Source: Defluviicoccus sp. (GTDB taxonomy: Bacteria; Pseudomonadota; Alphaproteobacteria; MPNO01). Taken from it: a DNA stretch of 46,600 nt. The stretch lies in assembly GCA_022826125.1 (NCBI GenBank), contig JAJDVM010000199.1:1-46600 (forward strand), written 5' to 3'. The notes under the pieces are model-generated. The model saw only the letters and a program-made list of their open reading frames with translations. It was not told where the DNA came from and did no database searches. Positions within the stretch are counted from its first letter, which is position 1. The number at the start of each line of letters is the position of its first letter. Made by a program: the position numbers and the translations under genes. Shown in pieces: positions 33,187-42,548 of the stretch.

Positions 33187-33804
33187 CTATTTCTCTTTAT
33201 TTCGTCGCGCTTCGCGCATCTCTTCCAGTCGCTTCCGTTCTTCGTCCCTATCGGTTCGCCCAAAGGAATTCACCGACAACTTTCGCGTTCCAGATGCGCA
33301 ATTTGTTTCCAATCTTCTCGCAATTTCTTAATCTGGTCCGCAATTTGAATTTCTGGACTCCACGCACCAAGCCTGCTGAGGTTCTTGGGCAGGTAGTGGT
33401 CGTATTCGGTTTTTTCAATGGACTTATCAAGAGGACTACGCTTCCAGGTGACTTCGATTCTGTAAATCTGATTGAGAACGTCCTTTGCGTCCGTTAGGAA
33501 CGATTTCATCTCCTGCCCCAGGCGTAGCACACTGACATTCTGGAGAGGTAGTGCTCCATCCCCTCTCAGGTCGCTCTCAGGGAGGTCTGGATGAACCGTC
33601 ACCTTGACATCAAACGCAGATGTTCGGCTCGATTGTCGCCGTCACAAACGCTTGAGAAGAGGCGCGTGCCATTCGCTTGGTGGCCCTCGCCAGAACTACC
33701 GTGACGGCGACCAATGCGATTGTCGCGAAAGCAGTGAGAAATGCGGCAGCAATTTGCGACACGCTCAGAAGCATTTCAGGCGGCCAGGATTCGAGCGGAT
33801 TCAT
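33187..33804 (-). pseudogene. Decayed membrane protein gene (at least two frame breaks)
   Basis: Reading leftwards, MNPLESWPPEMLLSVSQIAA, a membrane helix (FLTAFATIALVAVTVVLAR) and ATKRMARASSQAFVTATIEP match the start of a family of small membrane-anchored proteins of unknown function. A stop follows, and similarity resumes in another frame with AFDVKVTVHPDLPESDL, LQNVSVLRLGQEM and IQIADQIKKLREDWKQI, with a short segment apparently deleted near 33615. It shifts again near 33285 to RTDRDEERKRLEEM and REARRNKEK, ending at TAG 33187-33189. The family typically occurs in accessory regions; I know no function. The gene is broken. Confidence 0.65.
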
Positions 33805-33872
33805 TTTTCGTGGCCCCTATTGCAGCGACTGCGGGGCAATTCGGAATCGATGGATCTTCACCCACGTGAAGG

Positions 33873-36800
33873 TCAAGTCGCACCCCGTTGCGCCGATGTC
33901 AGTTCGAACACCGTGTCCGTCATCCAGCGCCTGAAGCCGTCGTTGTCGATGAACTGTTTGAATAGCTGCATGTCATCCTTCGTCATCGAAGCCATGACTC
34001 GCTCGAGAGCCTTGTCGTGCTCGATGCGCGTGTTTTGCCTGTCCGAGTGCCGCAGGGCGTTCCGGTAAGCCGTATCCCGGACCACGCGCGAGGGGATTTC
34101 CTCCGTGACGAGACGCTGTATGCGGTCGCTGTCCTCCCAGGCGATGTCGCCGAACAGGTCGTTGAACTGGTTGATGATGTTCGACAGCCGGTCGAGGTCC
34201 GGTTCGGGCCGGTGGCCGCCGCCGCCCGGCGGCACCGGATCGACCTCGGCGTCCTCGTCGGGCAGCAGTATCTTCTGCATCGCCCGTTTCTCGACCCGGT
34301 AGCTGTCCATGTCGATGGCGTCGAGAATGCCCTTGGACAGGTCCTCCTCCTTCGGGGCGGGAAGCTTGGGAATCAGGAAGTTGAGGAAGATGGACCGCTG
34401 CTCCCACGCGGCGTCGGTCCAGGTCAGGACGCAGGAAAGAAAATTGTACGTTCGCACGAACCCCTTGGCCTTGCCCTTGAAATCGACCTGATTGTCCTCG
34501 TCGAGGTCGGTCTTGTAGTTGGCCACGCATACGTCGAGGATCGGATCGAGCAACTCACGCTCGGCGCCATCGAGGTACAGCCGGACGAAGCTCCCGACCT
34601 GCGCGGGCGAATACACCTGTGCCGCGTCGAGCTCGGCCTGCAAGTCGTGCAGCTTGTTCGGATCCGTCTCGTCGGCGAGGATGGTCGCGCGGTAGTAGTC
34701 CGCGAACGCATCGCGGATGGTGTCCGCGTCGTTGAGAAAGTCCAACACGAAGACGTCGTGCTTCTTGGGATGCGCGCGGTTCAGGCGCGAGAGGGCCTGC
34801 ACCGCCTTGACGCCGGCCAGCGTCTTGTCCACGTACATGGTGTGCAGCAGCGGCTCGTCGTAGCCGGTCTGGAACTTGTCGGCGCAGACCAGAAATCGGT
34901 AGGGGTCCTCCTGGAACTTCTCGGCGATGAAGCGGGACGGAAAGCCGTTGAGCGTGGCCTCGCTCACCTTTGCGCCACCGAACTCATGCTCGCCGGAGAA
35001 CGCGACGATGGCCCGGTGGCGGCTCTTGCGCTCGCCAAGGTAGTCGCGAATGGCCTGGTAATACTGGATGGCGCGCTCGATTCCGTTGGTCACCACCATC
35101 GCCCGCGCCTCGCCGCCGATCTTGCCCTTGGCAAGCACATGGTCATGGAAGTGATCCACCATGATCTCGGCCTTCAGGCGGATGGCGTGGTCGTGGCCTT
35201 CGACAAAGCGGCGCAGCTTTTTCTGCGCCTTCTTCGTGTCGAACTCGGGATCCTCCTCGATAGTCTTGGCCAGCTTGTAGTAGCTTTGCACCGGCGTGTA
35301 GTGCGCCAGCACGTCGAGGATGAAGCCTTCCTGGATCGCCTGCTTCATCGTGTAGCTGTGGAAGGCCCGGTGCCTGATGGCGCCGTCGGGCTGCGGCTCG
35401 GGCGCGCCGAAGATCTCCAGTGTCTTGTTCTTCGGCGTGGCGGTGAAGGCGAAGTAGCTGGCGTTCGGGAGGAGCTTGCGCGATTCCATCAGCCGGTTGA
35501 TCCGGTCCTCGAAGGTCTCGTCCTCGCCTTCCGCGCCGGATTCGGACAGCGCCTGCGCCATCGCGGCGCTGGTTCTCCCGCCCTGGCTGGAATGGGCCTC
35601 GTCGATGATGATTGCGAAGCTTCGTGAGCGCTGCTCGTTGCCGATCTCGTCGAGAATGAAGGGGAACTTCTGCACCGTCGAGATGATGATCTTCTTGCCA
35701 TCTTCGATGAACTTGCGGAGGTTACCCGAACGGTCGGCATGGCCGACGGTCGCTCCGACCTGGGCGTACTGCCGAATGGTGTCGTTGATTTGCTTGTCGA
35801 GGATGCGGCGGTCGGTGACCACGATGATGGAGTCGAAGACAGTCGAGCCGGCGTCGCTGCCCTCGGCCGTCGCGCCGCCTTGGCCGTCATTGATCCGGCC
35901 GAGCCCGATCAACTGGTGCGCCAGCCAGGCGATGGAGTTGCTCTTGCCGCTGCCGGCGGAGTGCTGGATCAGGTAGCGTTGCCCCGCCCCATGTTCGGCG
36001 GCGTCCGCGAGCAGGCGGCGCACGGCGTCGCGCTGGTGGAAGCGCGGCCAGATTTGCTTGCGCGTCCTGCGCCCCGTCTTCGCATCCTTGGTCTCGACGA
36101 TCTGCGCGTAGTTTTCCAGGATGTCGGTCAGGTTCTCGCGGGTCAGCACCTCGCGCCACAGGTAGTCGGACTTGATGCCCTCCGGGTTGGGTGGATTGCC
36201 GGCGCCGTCGTTCCAGCCCCGGTTGAACGGCAGGAACCATGATGCCTTGCCCTTCAGTTCGGTGCAGAAACGCACCTCGGACTCGTCCACCGCGAAGTGG
36301 GCGACGCAGCGGCCGAACGCGAACAGCTTTTCGCGCGGATTGCGGTCTCTCTTGTATTGCTCGACCGCGTCGCTCACGGTCTGCTTGGTGAGGTTGTTCT
36401 TCAGCTCGAAGGTGATGACCGGGAGGCCGTTGACGAACAGCGCGATGTCCAGTGCCCGCTGCGCCTCGTCGCGGCTGTAGCGGAGCTGCCGCGTGACGGT
36501 GAAGCGGTTCCGTTCGAATCGTTCGCGGGCTTCGATGTTGGCGGCCGAGGGCGTGCCGTAAAACAGCGGGAGATCGTGGGCGCCGTGGCGTATGCCGTGC
36601 CGCAGCACATCGATCACGCCCCGCTTGGCGACTTCGCCCTGCAGGCGCGCCAGGAACTTGCGCCGCGTCGGGCCGTCATCGTCCAGAGCCAGGGACTCGG
36701 CAGCTTCGGGCTGGGTCGCGCGAAGGAACACGGCGAGTTGAACCAGATCGACGCAGTGTTCGCGGTCGTAATCCCGGTGGCTGCCGCAACTCCAGCCGAC

Positions 36801-36920
36801 GCCGCCGTAGCCGGCTCTGGGTTCCCGAACCTCTCCCGCCGCGGGCGGGGCGCAGGTCTCGCCCGCCAAAGCGGTGCAGATCAGGCTTTCGAGGCCATAC
36901 TCGGACGTGTCGGTGGTCAT
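33873..36920 (-). CDS. hsdR: Type I restriction enzyme, R subunit HsdR
   Basis: A 1015-residue motor and endonuclease subunit. I chose ATG 36920 (MTTDTSEYGLE), 17 bases after the DUF5615 stop; the open frame continues upstream through that gene but is not needed. The PD-(D/E)xK nuclease motif is visible in ALDIALFVNGLPVITFELKN. The helicase has Walker A QHSAGSGKSNSIAWLAHQL, the DEAH box FAIIIDEAHSSQGG, and later LVCADKFQTGYDEPLL. The C-terminal helical region should bind HsdM. With HsdM and HsdS it cuts DNA that lacks the cognate methylation, after translocation. Last gene of the hsd operon. Confidence 0.96.
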   Translation of the reverse strand: MTTDTSEYGLESLICTALAGETCAPPAAGEVREPRAGYGGVGWSCGSHRDYDREHCVDLVQLAVFLRATQPEAAESLALDDDGPTRRKFLARLQGEVAKRGVIDVLRHGIRHGAHDLPLFYGTPSAANIEARERFERNRFTVTRQLRYSRDEAQRALDIALFVNGLPVITFELKNNLTKQTVSDAVEQYKRDRNPREKLFAFGRCVAHFAVDESEVRFCTELKGKASWFLPFNRGWNDGAGNPPNPEGIKSDYLWREVLTRENLTDILENYAQIVETKDAKTGRRTRKQIWPRFHQRDAVRRLLADAAEHGAGQRYLIQHSAGSGKSNSIAWLAHQLIGLGRINDGQGGATAEGSDAGSTVFDSIIVVTDRRILDKQINDTIRQYAQVGATVGHADRSGNLRKFIEDGKKIIISTVQKFPFILDEIGNEQRSRSFAIIIDEAHSSQGGRTSAAMAQALSESGAEGEDETFEDRINRLMESRKLLPNASYFAFTATPKNKTLEIFGAPEPQPDGAIRHRAFHSYTMKQAIQEGFILDVLAHYTPVQSYYKLAKTIEEDPEFDTKKAQKKLRRFVEGHDHAIRLKAEIMVDHFHDHVLAKGKIGGEARAMVVTNGIERAIQYYQAIRDYLGERKSRHRAIVAFSGEHEFGGAKVSEATLNGFPSRFIAEKFQEDPYRFLVCADKFQTGYDEPLLHTMYVDKTLAGVKAVQALSRLNRAHPKKHDVFVLDFLNDADTIRDAFADYYRATILADETDPNKLHDLQAELDAAQVYSPAQVGSFVRLYLDGAERELLDPILDVCVANYKTDLDEDNQVDFKGKAKGFVRTYNFLSCVLTWTDAAWEQRSIFLNFLIPKLPAPKEEDLSKGILDAIDMDSYRVEKRAMQKILLPDEDAEVDPVPPGGGGHRPEPDLDRLSNIINQFNDLFGDIAWEDSDRIQRLVTEEIPSRVVRDTAYRNALRHSDRQNTRIEHDKALERVMASMTKDDMQLFKQFIDNDGFRRWMTDTVFELTSAQRGAT

Positions 36921-36937
36921 GACTTCGTGCTCGATTT

Positions 36938-37255
36938 TCAGATCGGGACTTCTCGAACTTGTCCCGGACGCACCTCCTCGATGGCCGCGCGGATCTCTTT
37001 CGTTCGATGCTGCACGCGCGGCCACGCGGTAGCCATCAGCACGACGATGCCCAAACGGCCGTCAGTCAGGTTCTGCTGGTAGCGCATGTTCTGGTCCGTG
37101 GTGACGATGACCTGGTAGCCGTCATCTTCGGCTTTGCGGATCAGTTCACCGTTCTCCAGCAACTCCCATCCCCTCTCCGCGGACCGGTCCACGGAGTGCT
37201 CTGCGAGGTGCCTCCGAAGGGGCGCCGGAGTCCCGTGGTCGAACAGGATTTTCAC
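36938..37255 (-). CDS. DUF5615 PIN-like protein (putative toxin)
   Basis: A 105-residue protein beginning VKILFDHGTPAPLRRHL, with ERGWELLENGELIRKAEDDG and YQVIVTTDQNMRYQQNLTD. The Asp in LFDHGTP, the Glu in NGELI and the TTDQN aspartate are the acidic positions of the DUF5615/Mut7-C PIN-like nuclease fold. Such genes nearly always follow a DUF433 gene and are regarded as toxin-antitoxin modules. The GTG start overlaps the DUF433 stop (GTGA). It lies 17 bases before hsdR on the same strand, so it is co-transcribed with the restriction genes. Confidence 0.85.
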   Translation of the reverse strand: MKILFDHGTPAPLRRHLAEHSVDRSAERGWELLENGELIRKAEDDGYQVIVTTDQNMRYQQNLTDGRLGIVVLMATAWPRVQHRTKEIRAAIEEVRPGQVREVPI

Positions 37256-37479
37256 GCTTCGACGGGCGTCTTGAGGGATTCCGTTTCGTGCTTCAGGACA
37301 GCGGCCACCTGCCACGCCCGAACCTCGGGATACCACTCGAGAAACTCCTTCACGGTGGCTCCGCTTTCGAGGTTCTCGAACAGGGCATACACCGGCACCC
37401 GGGTGCCCGTAAAGGCCCAGTCGCCGCTGATCTTGCGGGGATTGCGTTCCACCGCCGGACAGTTCGTCCAGTTGCTCAT
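37252..37479 (-). CDS. DUF433 protein (putative antitoxin)
   Basis: A 75-residue protein with the DUF433 core ISGDWAFTGTRVPVYALFENL, ESGATVKEFLEWYPEV and WQVAAVLKHE, a winged-helix-like domain that pairs with DUF5615 and probably both neutralises it and binds the promoter. The ATG overlaps the hsdS stop (ATGA), and its own stop overlaps the GTG of the DUF5615 gene. Because it has no intergenic space for a promoter of its own, its expression presumably depends on the hsd transcript or on a promoter within hsdS. Confidence 0.88.
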   Translation of the reverse strand: MSNWTNCPAVERNPRKISGDWAFTGTRVPVYALFENLESGATVKEFLEWYPEVRAWQVAAVLKHETESLKTPVEA

Positions 37480-38915
37480 GGGTTTGCCTCCTTTCCCAAC
37501 GCGCTGTTGGAAAATAGTGGATTGAATTGGGCTTGGACGCTTTCGTTTCCGTCCTCGTCCGCAATCGGATTCGATTCCGGCATCCCGGCTGCCGCTTCTC
37601 GAATGTCAAGCTTGCCGGTGACAACGTCGGCAATGAGGCGGGTGCGGTATTCGTTGGCCATATCGATTTGGAGTTGCAGGTTTCGTATCCCGACGCTTGT
37701 GAGTTCGGCAATTCGATCGATGGCATCGGCAATCCAAACCTGTTCATTCAATGGTGGACGAGGAGTCGGCATTTTCTTGAAGTCTTCCCAATATAGCCGG
37801 TTGCGATCCTTCACGATTCCACGAGAGAATTTGTCCACTTCGGTCATGTAGGCGCGAGTGTGGAAAAGATGGTCGAAATAACGCGGCTCAGTACCCGTCA
37901 ACGGTTTGGCGACAATGTATGCCGGACTGACCAAGCCATCCAGCGGCACCACTCCAACCGCCCCCTGCCACATCCGCATCATGTTGTAGGCAATGTCTCC
38001 TTTGACCGCGCGCTTGTACATGCCGCGATCCGACATGATTTGTTTCCGGTTGGAGTTTTCGAAATCGCGCACACGCACACCGGTAACAAGAGACACCTCC
38101 AAAATTGGAAGTTCGGCGTGACCGAGCCCAATGCGTTGACCGAATAGCCGCCCATTTCTGACCAACTGCCAATGCGCTGGCATGTCCTCCAGCCACTTCA
38201 CGCCAGAGGGTTTGTATTCGGGGTAGGGCTTGCCGGTGCGGACATCGATCCGGCCGGTGACAGCGTCGTGGACGAGGACCTGCTTCTGCTCCTCCAGCAG
38301 CGCGATCAGCTTCTCCTTGGCGCGGAGGTAGCGTTCGATCCGGTCGGTGGCGTGGTCCAGGAAACGGGCGATGGCGGTTTGTTCGGGGAGCGGCGGAATG
38401 GCTAACGCGATTCGTTTGATTTGATGCGGATAGATGTGAACGACCGTGAAGCCGCGGCCCATCCTGGCCTTTTGTGCCGCCGCTGCTCGACAGTCAGCCG
38501 CGTACCCGACGAAGCGAGGATCGAACCGAACGCGCGGTCGAAACAGAATGATGTCTCCGCCGCAACACGCTCTAGGGCGAATCAGATTGACGGCTGACTT
38601 GCCTATCTCGTCGGCGGTTTCCCCTGACGCTGCGAACAGCAGGTCACCATACCGGATGGGCGTGTATTCTCGAGCACGTTCGCGCGATACGCATGAGCGG
38701 CTCTCGGCGATTACCCAAGTGTGTGTCGTATAAAGGTCGCCATATCGGACGCAGGGAACGCCCTGGTCCACCTCATCTTCCTTGCTGCCCCCACGCCCTT
38801 TCATTAGCTTTCCGATTTGGCCGAGTCGTCGCGCTTCCCAATGCGCCGGCAATTCTCCCAGCCACTCGATACCGGAAGACTTGTACGCTGGATACGGCGT
38901 GAGTTTGGCGATCAT
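37476..38915 (-). CDS. hsdS: Type I restriction-modification specificity subunit HsdS
   Basis: A 479-residue DNA-recognition subunit with two target-recognition halves. Each half opens with [22 protein letters not shown] or [22 protein letters not shown], and the first ends in the conserved spacer [22 protein letters not shown], with the second similar ([20 protein letters not shown]). Each half reads one part of a bipartite target. The target sequence cannot be predicted from this. The second half is less GC-rich than the rest, common in recombining specificity genes. The start overlaps the stop of the DUF262 remnant. Confidence 0.95.
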   Translation of the reverse strand: MIAKLTPYPAYKSSGIEWLGELPAHWEARRLGQIGKLMKGRGGSKEDEVDQGVPCVRYGDLYTTHTWVIAESRSCVSRERAREYTPIRYGDLLFAASGETADEIGKSAVNLIRPRACCGGDIILFRPRVRFDPRFVGYAADCRAAAAQKARMGRGFTVVHIYPHQIKRIALAIPPLPEQTAIARFLDHATDRIERYLRAKEKLIALLEEQKQVLVHDAVTGRIDVRTGKPYPEYKPSGVKWLEDMPAHWQLVRNGRLFGQRIGLGHAELPILEVSLVTGVRVRDFENSNRKQIMSDRGMYKRAVKGDIAYNMMRMWQGAVGVVPLDGLVSPAYIVAKPLTGTEPRYFDHLFHTRAYMTEVDKFSRGIVKDRNRLYWEDFKKMPTPRPPLNEQVWIADAIDRIAELTSVGIRNLQLQIDMANEYRTRLIADVVTGKLDIREAAAGMPESNPIADEDGNESVQAQFNPLFSNSALGKEANP

Positions 38916-39229
38916 GACAGCACTTCGAACCTCACCTTGATCTTCAGAGACATCAGGTGGCGACGCTTCGCAAGGAAGTCGTCGTAGTGATGAGGATGCG
39001 TTTGTCCGAGGATTTCGAACCGTCCTTGAGCCTCACCCGTTGGGTTGCACCAGGCGATCAGGTGACCCACCGCGTACGCCTGATTGAGGGAATCCAGCAG
39101 ATTGCGGACCTTGACCGCATTCCAGACGAAGGGTCGCTGGATTTCGGGAATCGCGATTTCACCGGACTTGAACCACATTAGTAGCGTTTCGATGGGTTGC
39201 AGTGTGGCCGAATAGCGTTGCGTCGACAT
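38912..39229 (-). CDS. DUF262 (GmrSD-type) N-terminal remnant
   Basis: A 105-residue frame. Residues 1-70 are a DUF262 start: [36 protein letters not shown] and YAVGHLIAW. The catalytic DGQQR-type motif that follows in GmrS/DndB-like proteins is absent. The last 35 residues ([19 protein letters not shown]...) look like the end of such a protein, suggesting a large internal deletion that kept the frame. ATG overlaps the hsdM stop (TAATG) and its stop overlaps the hsdS start. It could be a remnant tolerated for coupling, or a short active protein. Confidence 0.7.
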   Translation of the reverse strand: MSTQRYSATLQPIETLLMWFKSGEIAIPEIQRPFVWNAVKVRNLLDSLNQAYAVGHLIAWCNPTGEAQGRFEILGQTHPHHYDDFLAKRRHLMSLKIKVRFEVLS

Positions 39230-41202
39230 TAGCGGGCGGCTCCGACAATTTCCGCCAACAGCCCTTCCGTTTCTTCTTCCAGAGCCAGGATGTCGGCCCG
39301 GATCTCGTCCAGTGTCCGCATCGGCTGCGGCTTGTAGAAGTAGCGGTTGAAGCTGATTTCGTAGCCGATCTTCACCGTATCAGGGCGATACCAGGCGTCC
39401 GGGGCGTAGGGCAGGACTTCGCGCTTCAGGAAGGCGTCGATGCCGCCTTCTTCCTGTAGCGGGATCTGTTCGGTGTCGCGAAGGTCCGTATCCGGCTCGT
39501 ACTCGACCACGACGGTCTTGCCGTTGATGGTGTCCTCGAAGCGCCCGTGCAGCGGGTCGGCCTCGGCGCGCTTGTGCATCCGCCTGATGACGGGCGGCGC
39601 GTCTTCGCTTCGCCGTCCATTTTCCTTGAGCGTTTTGATCTGGGCTGCCTTGTATGTGCGCTGTTCCGCGCCTTCGATCCTGAGTGGCCGCTCGACCGTC
39701 ACCTTCCAGTAGCCGAAGGCTTCGTTGTCGAAGATCCTGCTCTGCGCGGTTTCCTCGAAGGCCACGAAGGTCTGGCAGATGCGCTCGATGTCGTCCTCGC
39801 CGAGTTCGCAGTTCTTCTTGCCGAGGTTCTTGCGTAGCGGCCGGTGCCATGCGGTGGCGTCGATCAACTGCACCTTGCCGCGGCGGTGCGCCGGCTTGCG
39901 GTTGGTCAGCACCCACACATACGTGGCGATGCCAGTGTTGTAGAACAGGTTGAGCGGCAGCGCGACGATCGCTTCAAGCCAATCGTTCTCGATGATCCAG
40001 CGGCGGATGTTGCTCTCGCCCTGCCCTGCGTCGCCGGTGAACAGCGATGAACCGTTATGCACCTCGGCAATGCGGCTGCCGAGTCCTGTCCGCTGCTTCA
40101 TCTTCGAGAGCTTGTTCGCCAAGAACAGCATCTGGCCATCGCTTACTCGCGTGACCAGCGAGTATTCTGGATCGCCTTTGTGCTCGATCAGGAAACGCGC
40201 ATCGCGCATGTTCTTCTTGCCGCCCATGCGCTCAAGATCGGTCTTCCAGCTCTTGCCATAGGGCGGATTCGACAGCATGAAGTCGAATTCGCGGGCCGGA
40301 AAGGCGTCGTTGGAGAGCGTTGAATGCTCCGGGCCGCCGACGATGTTGTCGGCGGCTTCGCCTTCGCCCTTCAGCAGCAGGTCGGCCTTGCAGATGGCGT
40401 AGGTCTCGGCGTTGATCTCCTGACCGTACAGGTGGGTGGATACCTGCTTGCCACGCTCGTTGGCCAGTTCCTGCAAGGTTTCCTCGGCCACGGTCAGCAT
40501 GCCTCCCGTGCCGCAGGCGCCGTCGTAGAGCAGGTAAGTGCCGGATTCGATGTCGTCGGCCACAGGCCGGAAAACGAGCTTGGCCATGAGCCGCACGGCG
40601 TCCCTCGGGGTCCAGTGCTCGCCGGCTTCTTCGTTGTTCTCTTCGTTGAAGCGGCGCACCAGCTCCTCAAAGATGGTGCCCATGCCGTGGTTGTCGAGGC
40701 CCGGACGAAGGACGGTGCCGCCGGTGTCCATGACGGGATCGGGGCCCAAGTTGATGTCGCGCGAGGTGAGCTTCTCGATCAACGCGCCGAGCGCGTCGGC
40801 TTTGGACAGGCGCGGAATCTGGTTGCGGAACTCGAAACTGTCGAGGATGTCCTGGACATTGGGCGAAAACCCGTCGAGCCAAGCCCGGAAGTCGGCTTCG
40901 AGTTGCTGCCGGCTAGCCCGAGCGCGCAGGTCGCGCAGCGTAAAGGGCGAGACGTTGTAGAAGGACTGACCCGCCGCCCGGCGTAGCGCGGCGTCCTGTT
41001 CGACGACACCCGCGTCATCGAGCGACGCCTTCATTTGCAGGACGGCCTGCTTGCCCTCTTCGAGCACGGCATCGAGCCTGCGCAGCACGGTCATCGGCAG
41101 GATCACGTCGCGGTACTTGCCGCGCACGTAGAGATCGCGCAGCACATCGTCGGCGATGCCCCAGATGTAGTTCGCGATCCAGTTGAGGTCGCCGTTGCTC
41201 AT
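39229..41202 (-). CDS. hsdM: Type I restriction-modification methyltransferase subunit HsdM
   Basis: A 657-residue N6-adenine methyltransferase. N-terminal helical domain with [18 protein letters not shown]; motif [19 protein letters not shown] binds SAM; motif [12 protein letters not shown] is the NPPY catalytic site; [20 protein letters not shown] is the typical following segment. The C-terminal extension ([21 protein letters not shown]) contacts HsdS. It is larger than E. coli HsdM (529) but normal for this subgroup. First gene of the operon; the 142 bases upstream should hold its promoter. Confidence 0.97.
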   Translation of the reverse strand: MSNGDLNWIANYIWGIADDVLRDLYVRGKYRDVILPMTVLRRLDAVLEEGKQAVLQMKASLDDAGVVEQDAALRRAAGQSFYNVSPFTLRDLRARASRQQLEADFRAWLDGFSPNVQDILDSFEFRNQIPRLSKADALGALIEKLTSRDINLGPDPVMDTGGTVLRPGLDNHGMGTIFEELVRRFNEENNEEAGEHWTPRDAVRLMAKLVFRPVADDIESGTYLLYDGACGTGGMLTVAEETLQELANERGKQVSTHLYGQEINAETYAICKADLLLKGEGEAADNIVGGPEHSTLSNDAFPAREFDFMLSNPPYGKSWKTDLERMGGKKNMRDARFLIEHKGDPEYSLVTRVSDGQMLFLANKLSKMKQRTGLGSRIAEVHNGSSLFTGDAGQGESNIRRWIIENDWLEAIVALPLNLFYNTGIATYVWVLTNRKPAHRRGKVQLIDATAWHRPLRKNLGKKNCELGEDDIERICQTFVAFEETAQSRIFDNEAFGYWKVTVERPLRIEGAEQRTYKAAQIKTLKENGRRSEDAPPVIRRMHKRAEADPLHGRFEDTINGKTVVVEYEPDTDLRDTEQIPLQEEGGIDAFLKREVLPYAPDAWYRPDTVKIGYEISFNRYFYKPQPMRTLDEIRADILALEEETEGLLAEIVGAAR

Positions 41203-41344
41203 TTCGTGTGCGTTTCCCGGTGCGGCAACCGCCTTTTGGCCGCGGCATTATCCCGTAAGCACCATTGCCGCCGCCTGTCTTGCATGGTTCGATCCCAATC
41301 TCGGCAGGGCTTTGCATAGCCGTCCGTGCGCAGGCGCATTGCAT

Positions 41345-41767
41345 TCATGCTCCCGCCCAGGGATCAATGATTTTGACGCCCGTATCCTCGAAGTCTCGCA
41401 CGTTGCGGGTGACCAGGACTGTGCCACGCGAGCGGCAAATGGCGGCAATCTGGCAGTCGGCTTCGCCGATCGGCCGGCCAGCGTCGCGGCGCCCGGCCGC
41501 GATCTCCGCGTAGGCCCGGGCCGCGGCGCTGTCGAACGGGAGAATCCGCCCGATGAAGCCCTGGTCGAACCAGCGGGCCATGGCGGCCTCCAGCGCGCTT
41601 CGCCGCTTGCCCGCCGGTATGATTGCGACGCCGTAGCGCAATTCCGCTTCGCTCACCGCCGTCAGGTACATCTCCTGCGCATCGCGCTCGGCGATCCAGG
41701 CCGCCACGGCCCGCATCGGCTCCGGGCGCATGAGTTCGGAGGCGACATTGGTATCGAGGGCAAACAT
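41345..41767 (-). CDS. PIN-domain toxin, VapC/FitB type
   Basis: A 140-residue ribonuclease toxin. It opens FALDTNVASELMRPEP with the first active-site Asp; YLTAVSEAELRYGV carries the Glu; IGEADCQIAAICRSRG carries the third acidic residue, and VLVTRNVRDFEDTGVKIIDPW closes the PIN fold. The family cleaves RNA, often tRNA or rRNA. It follows the FitA-like antitoxin gene by nine bases, with a GAGGAGC ribosome binding site in that gap. It lies downstream of the relaxase side and upstream of hsdM, and would help retain the element. Confidence 0.93.
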   Translation of the reverse strand: MFALDTNVASELMRPEPMRAVAAWIAERDAQEMYLTAVSEAELRYGVAIIPAGKRRSALEAAMARWFDQGFIGRILPFDSAAARAYAEIAAGRRDAGRPIGEADCQIAAICRSRGTVLVTRNVRDFEDTGVKIIDPWAGA

Positions 41768-41776
41768 GCCGGCTCC

Positions 41777-42022
41777 TCAGGAGAAATCCGGCGGCTCGCG
41801 CATCGGACCGCGCGGGGGAAGTTCGAGTTCGACCCCGCCGAGGGGCGCGAAGCACTCGCGCGTGAACTTCGCCAGATCCCAGGGACCGGTTCGCCCGCCG
41901 TTCACGGCATCGCGCAGGATGATGCGGACTTCTTCCTCCATGGACCGGCGATGCTCGGCGGCGCGCACGCGAAGCCGGGTCTTCACGTCGTCGTCGAGAT
42001 TTCGGATCGTGATATTGGCCAT
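41777..42022 (-). CDS. FitA-like ribbon-helix-helix antitoxin
   Basis: An 81-residue protein beginning MANITIRNLDDDVKTRLRVRAAEHRRSMEEEVRIIL, the classic FitA/VapB RHH domain, with a C-terminal tail (GPWDLAKFTRECFAPLGG) that wraps the toxin. AGGAGG lies just upstream of the ATG. The first gene of the pair, it should repress its own promoter together with the toxin; a perfect palindrome sits next to the likely -10. Confidence 0.93.
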   Translation of the reverse strand: MANITIRNLDDDVKTRLRVRAAEHRRSMEEEVRIILRDAVNGGRTGPWDLAKFTRECFAPLGGVELELPPRGPMREPPDFS

Positions 42023-42065
42023 CGGTCGTTCCTCCTGACGGTGCGGGACATCGCCAAACCATCGG

Positions 42066-42089
42066 TTGCTTGCAATGCAAGCAAGTATA
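42066..42089 (-). promoter_or_regulatory. Promoter -10 and palindromic operator of the FitA/PIN pair
   Basis: TTGCTTGCAATGCAAGCAA at 42066-42084 is a perfect inverted repeat (9 + 1 + 9). Directly abutting it, TATACT is read on the - strand at 42089-42084, a good -10 hexamer. The antitoxin ATG is 44 bases further. A dimeric RHH protein bound here would block transcription start, as for other VapBC/FitAB operons. Confidence 0.65.
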
Positions 42090-42548
42090 GTGGATCGGAC
42101 CGCTCGCTGCTCCGTCGTCGGTGCGATATTGCGACTGCGGGGGTTGTGTAGAAGACCATCGGACTCCGGCGCGATCATTCGGTCTATCAACGGTGGGGCC
42201 GCGGTCCGATTCCTGCGGGGGCGCGCATCTTCTCTCGAACTCGCGCAGGATGCGCGTAACCGGGATCCCCTTCCAACGGATCCATCGAATGTTTCGTTCG
42301 CAAGCCAGCGCGGATACGCGTACGCTGGCGCGTAACTGTCTGAGAACGATAGGAAATCCAAAACCGAGACCCGTTTTCAGAGCCTGGTTCCGCGCCTATG
42401 CTTGGCGGATGTACGCATTTTCTACAGTCTCGGTGGAGACTCCAGCCACCGGATCGTCGCGCAAGCGGGCGAGAGGCCGCGACGGCGGCCTGATTGGGGA
42501 CAGACCGCCCAAGCGCTCCGTGCCTTGCAACGATAGCGACGGTTTCTG
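42090..42548. other. Intergenic region upstream of relaxase gene, candidate oriT
   Basis: About 460 bases with no convincing gene. At 42304-42329 is an inverted repeat GCCAGCG/CGCTGGC (7-bp arms, 12-base loop). A few bases after it comes TAACTGTCTGAG (42333-42344), which recalls the R388 TrwC arrangement of hairpin followed by TATTGTCT|ATAG. MobF relaxases normally act near their own gene, so this is the best place for the origin of transfer. A second Shine-Dalgarno-less stretch precedes ATG 42549; no strong promoter is evident. Confidence 0.35.

Noticed and set aside
34017..35627. A 536-codon + strand frame inside hsdR
   Set aside because: Antisense of conserved hsdR motifs; Val/Leu/Gly/Asp/His-rich shadow.
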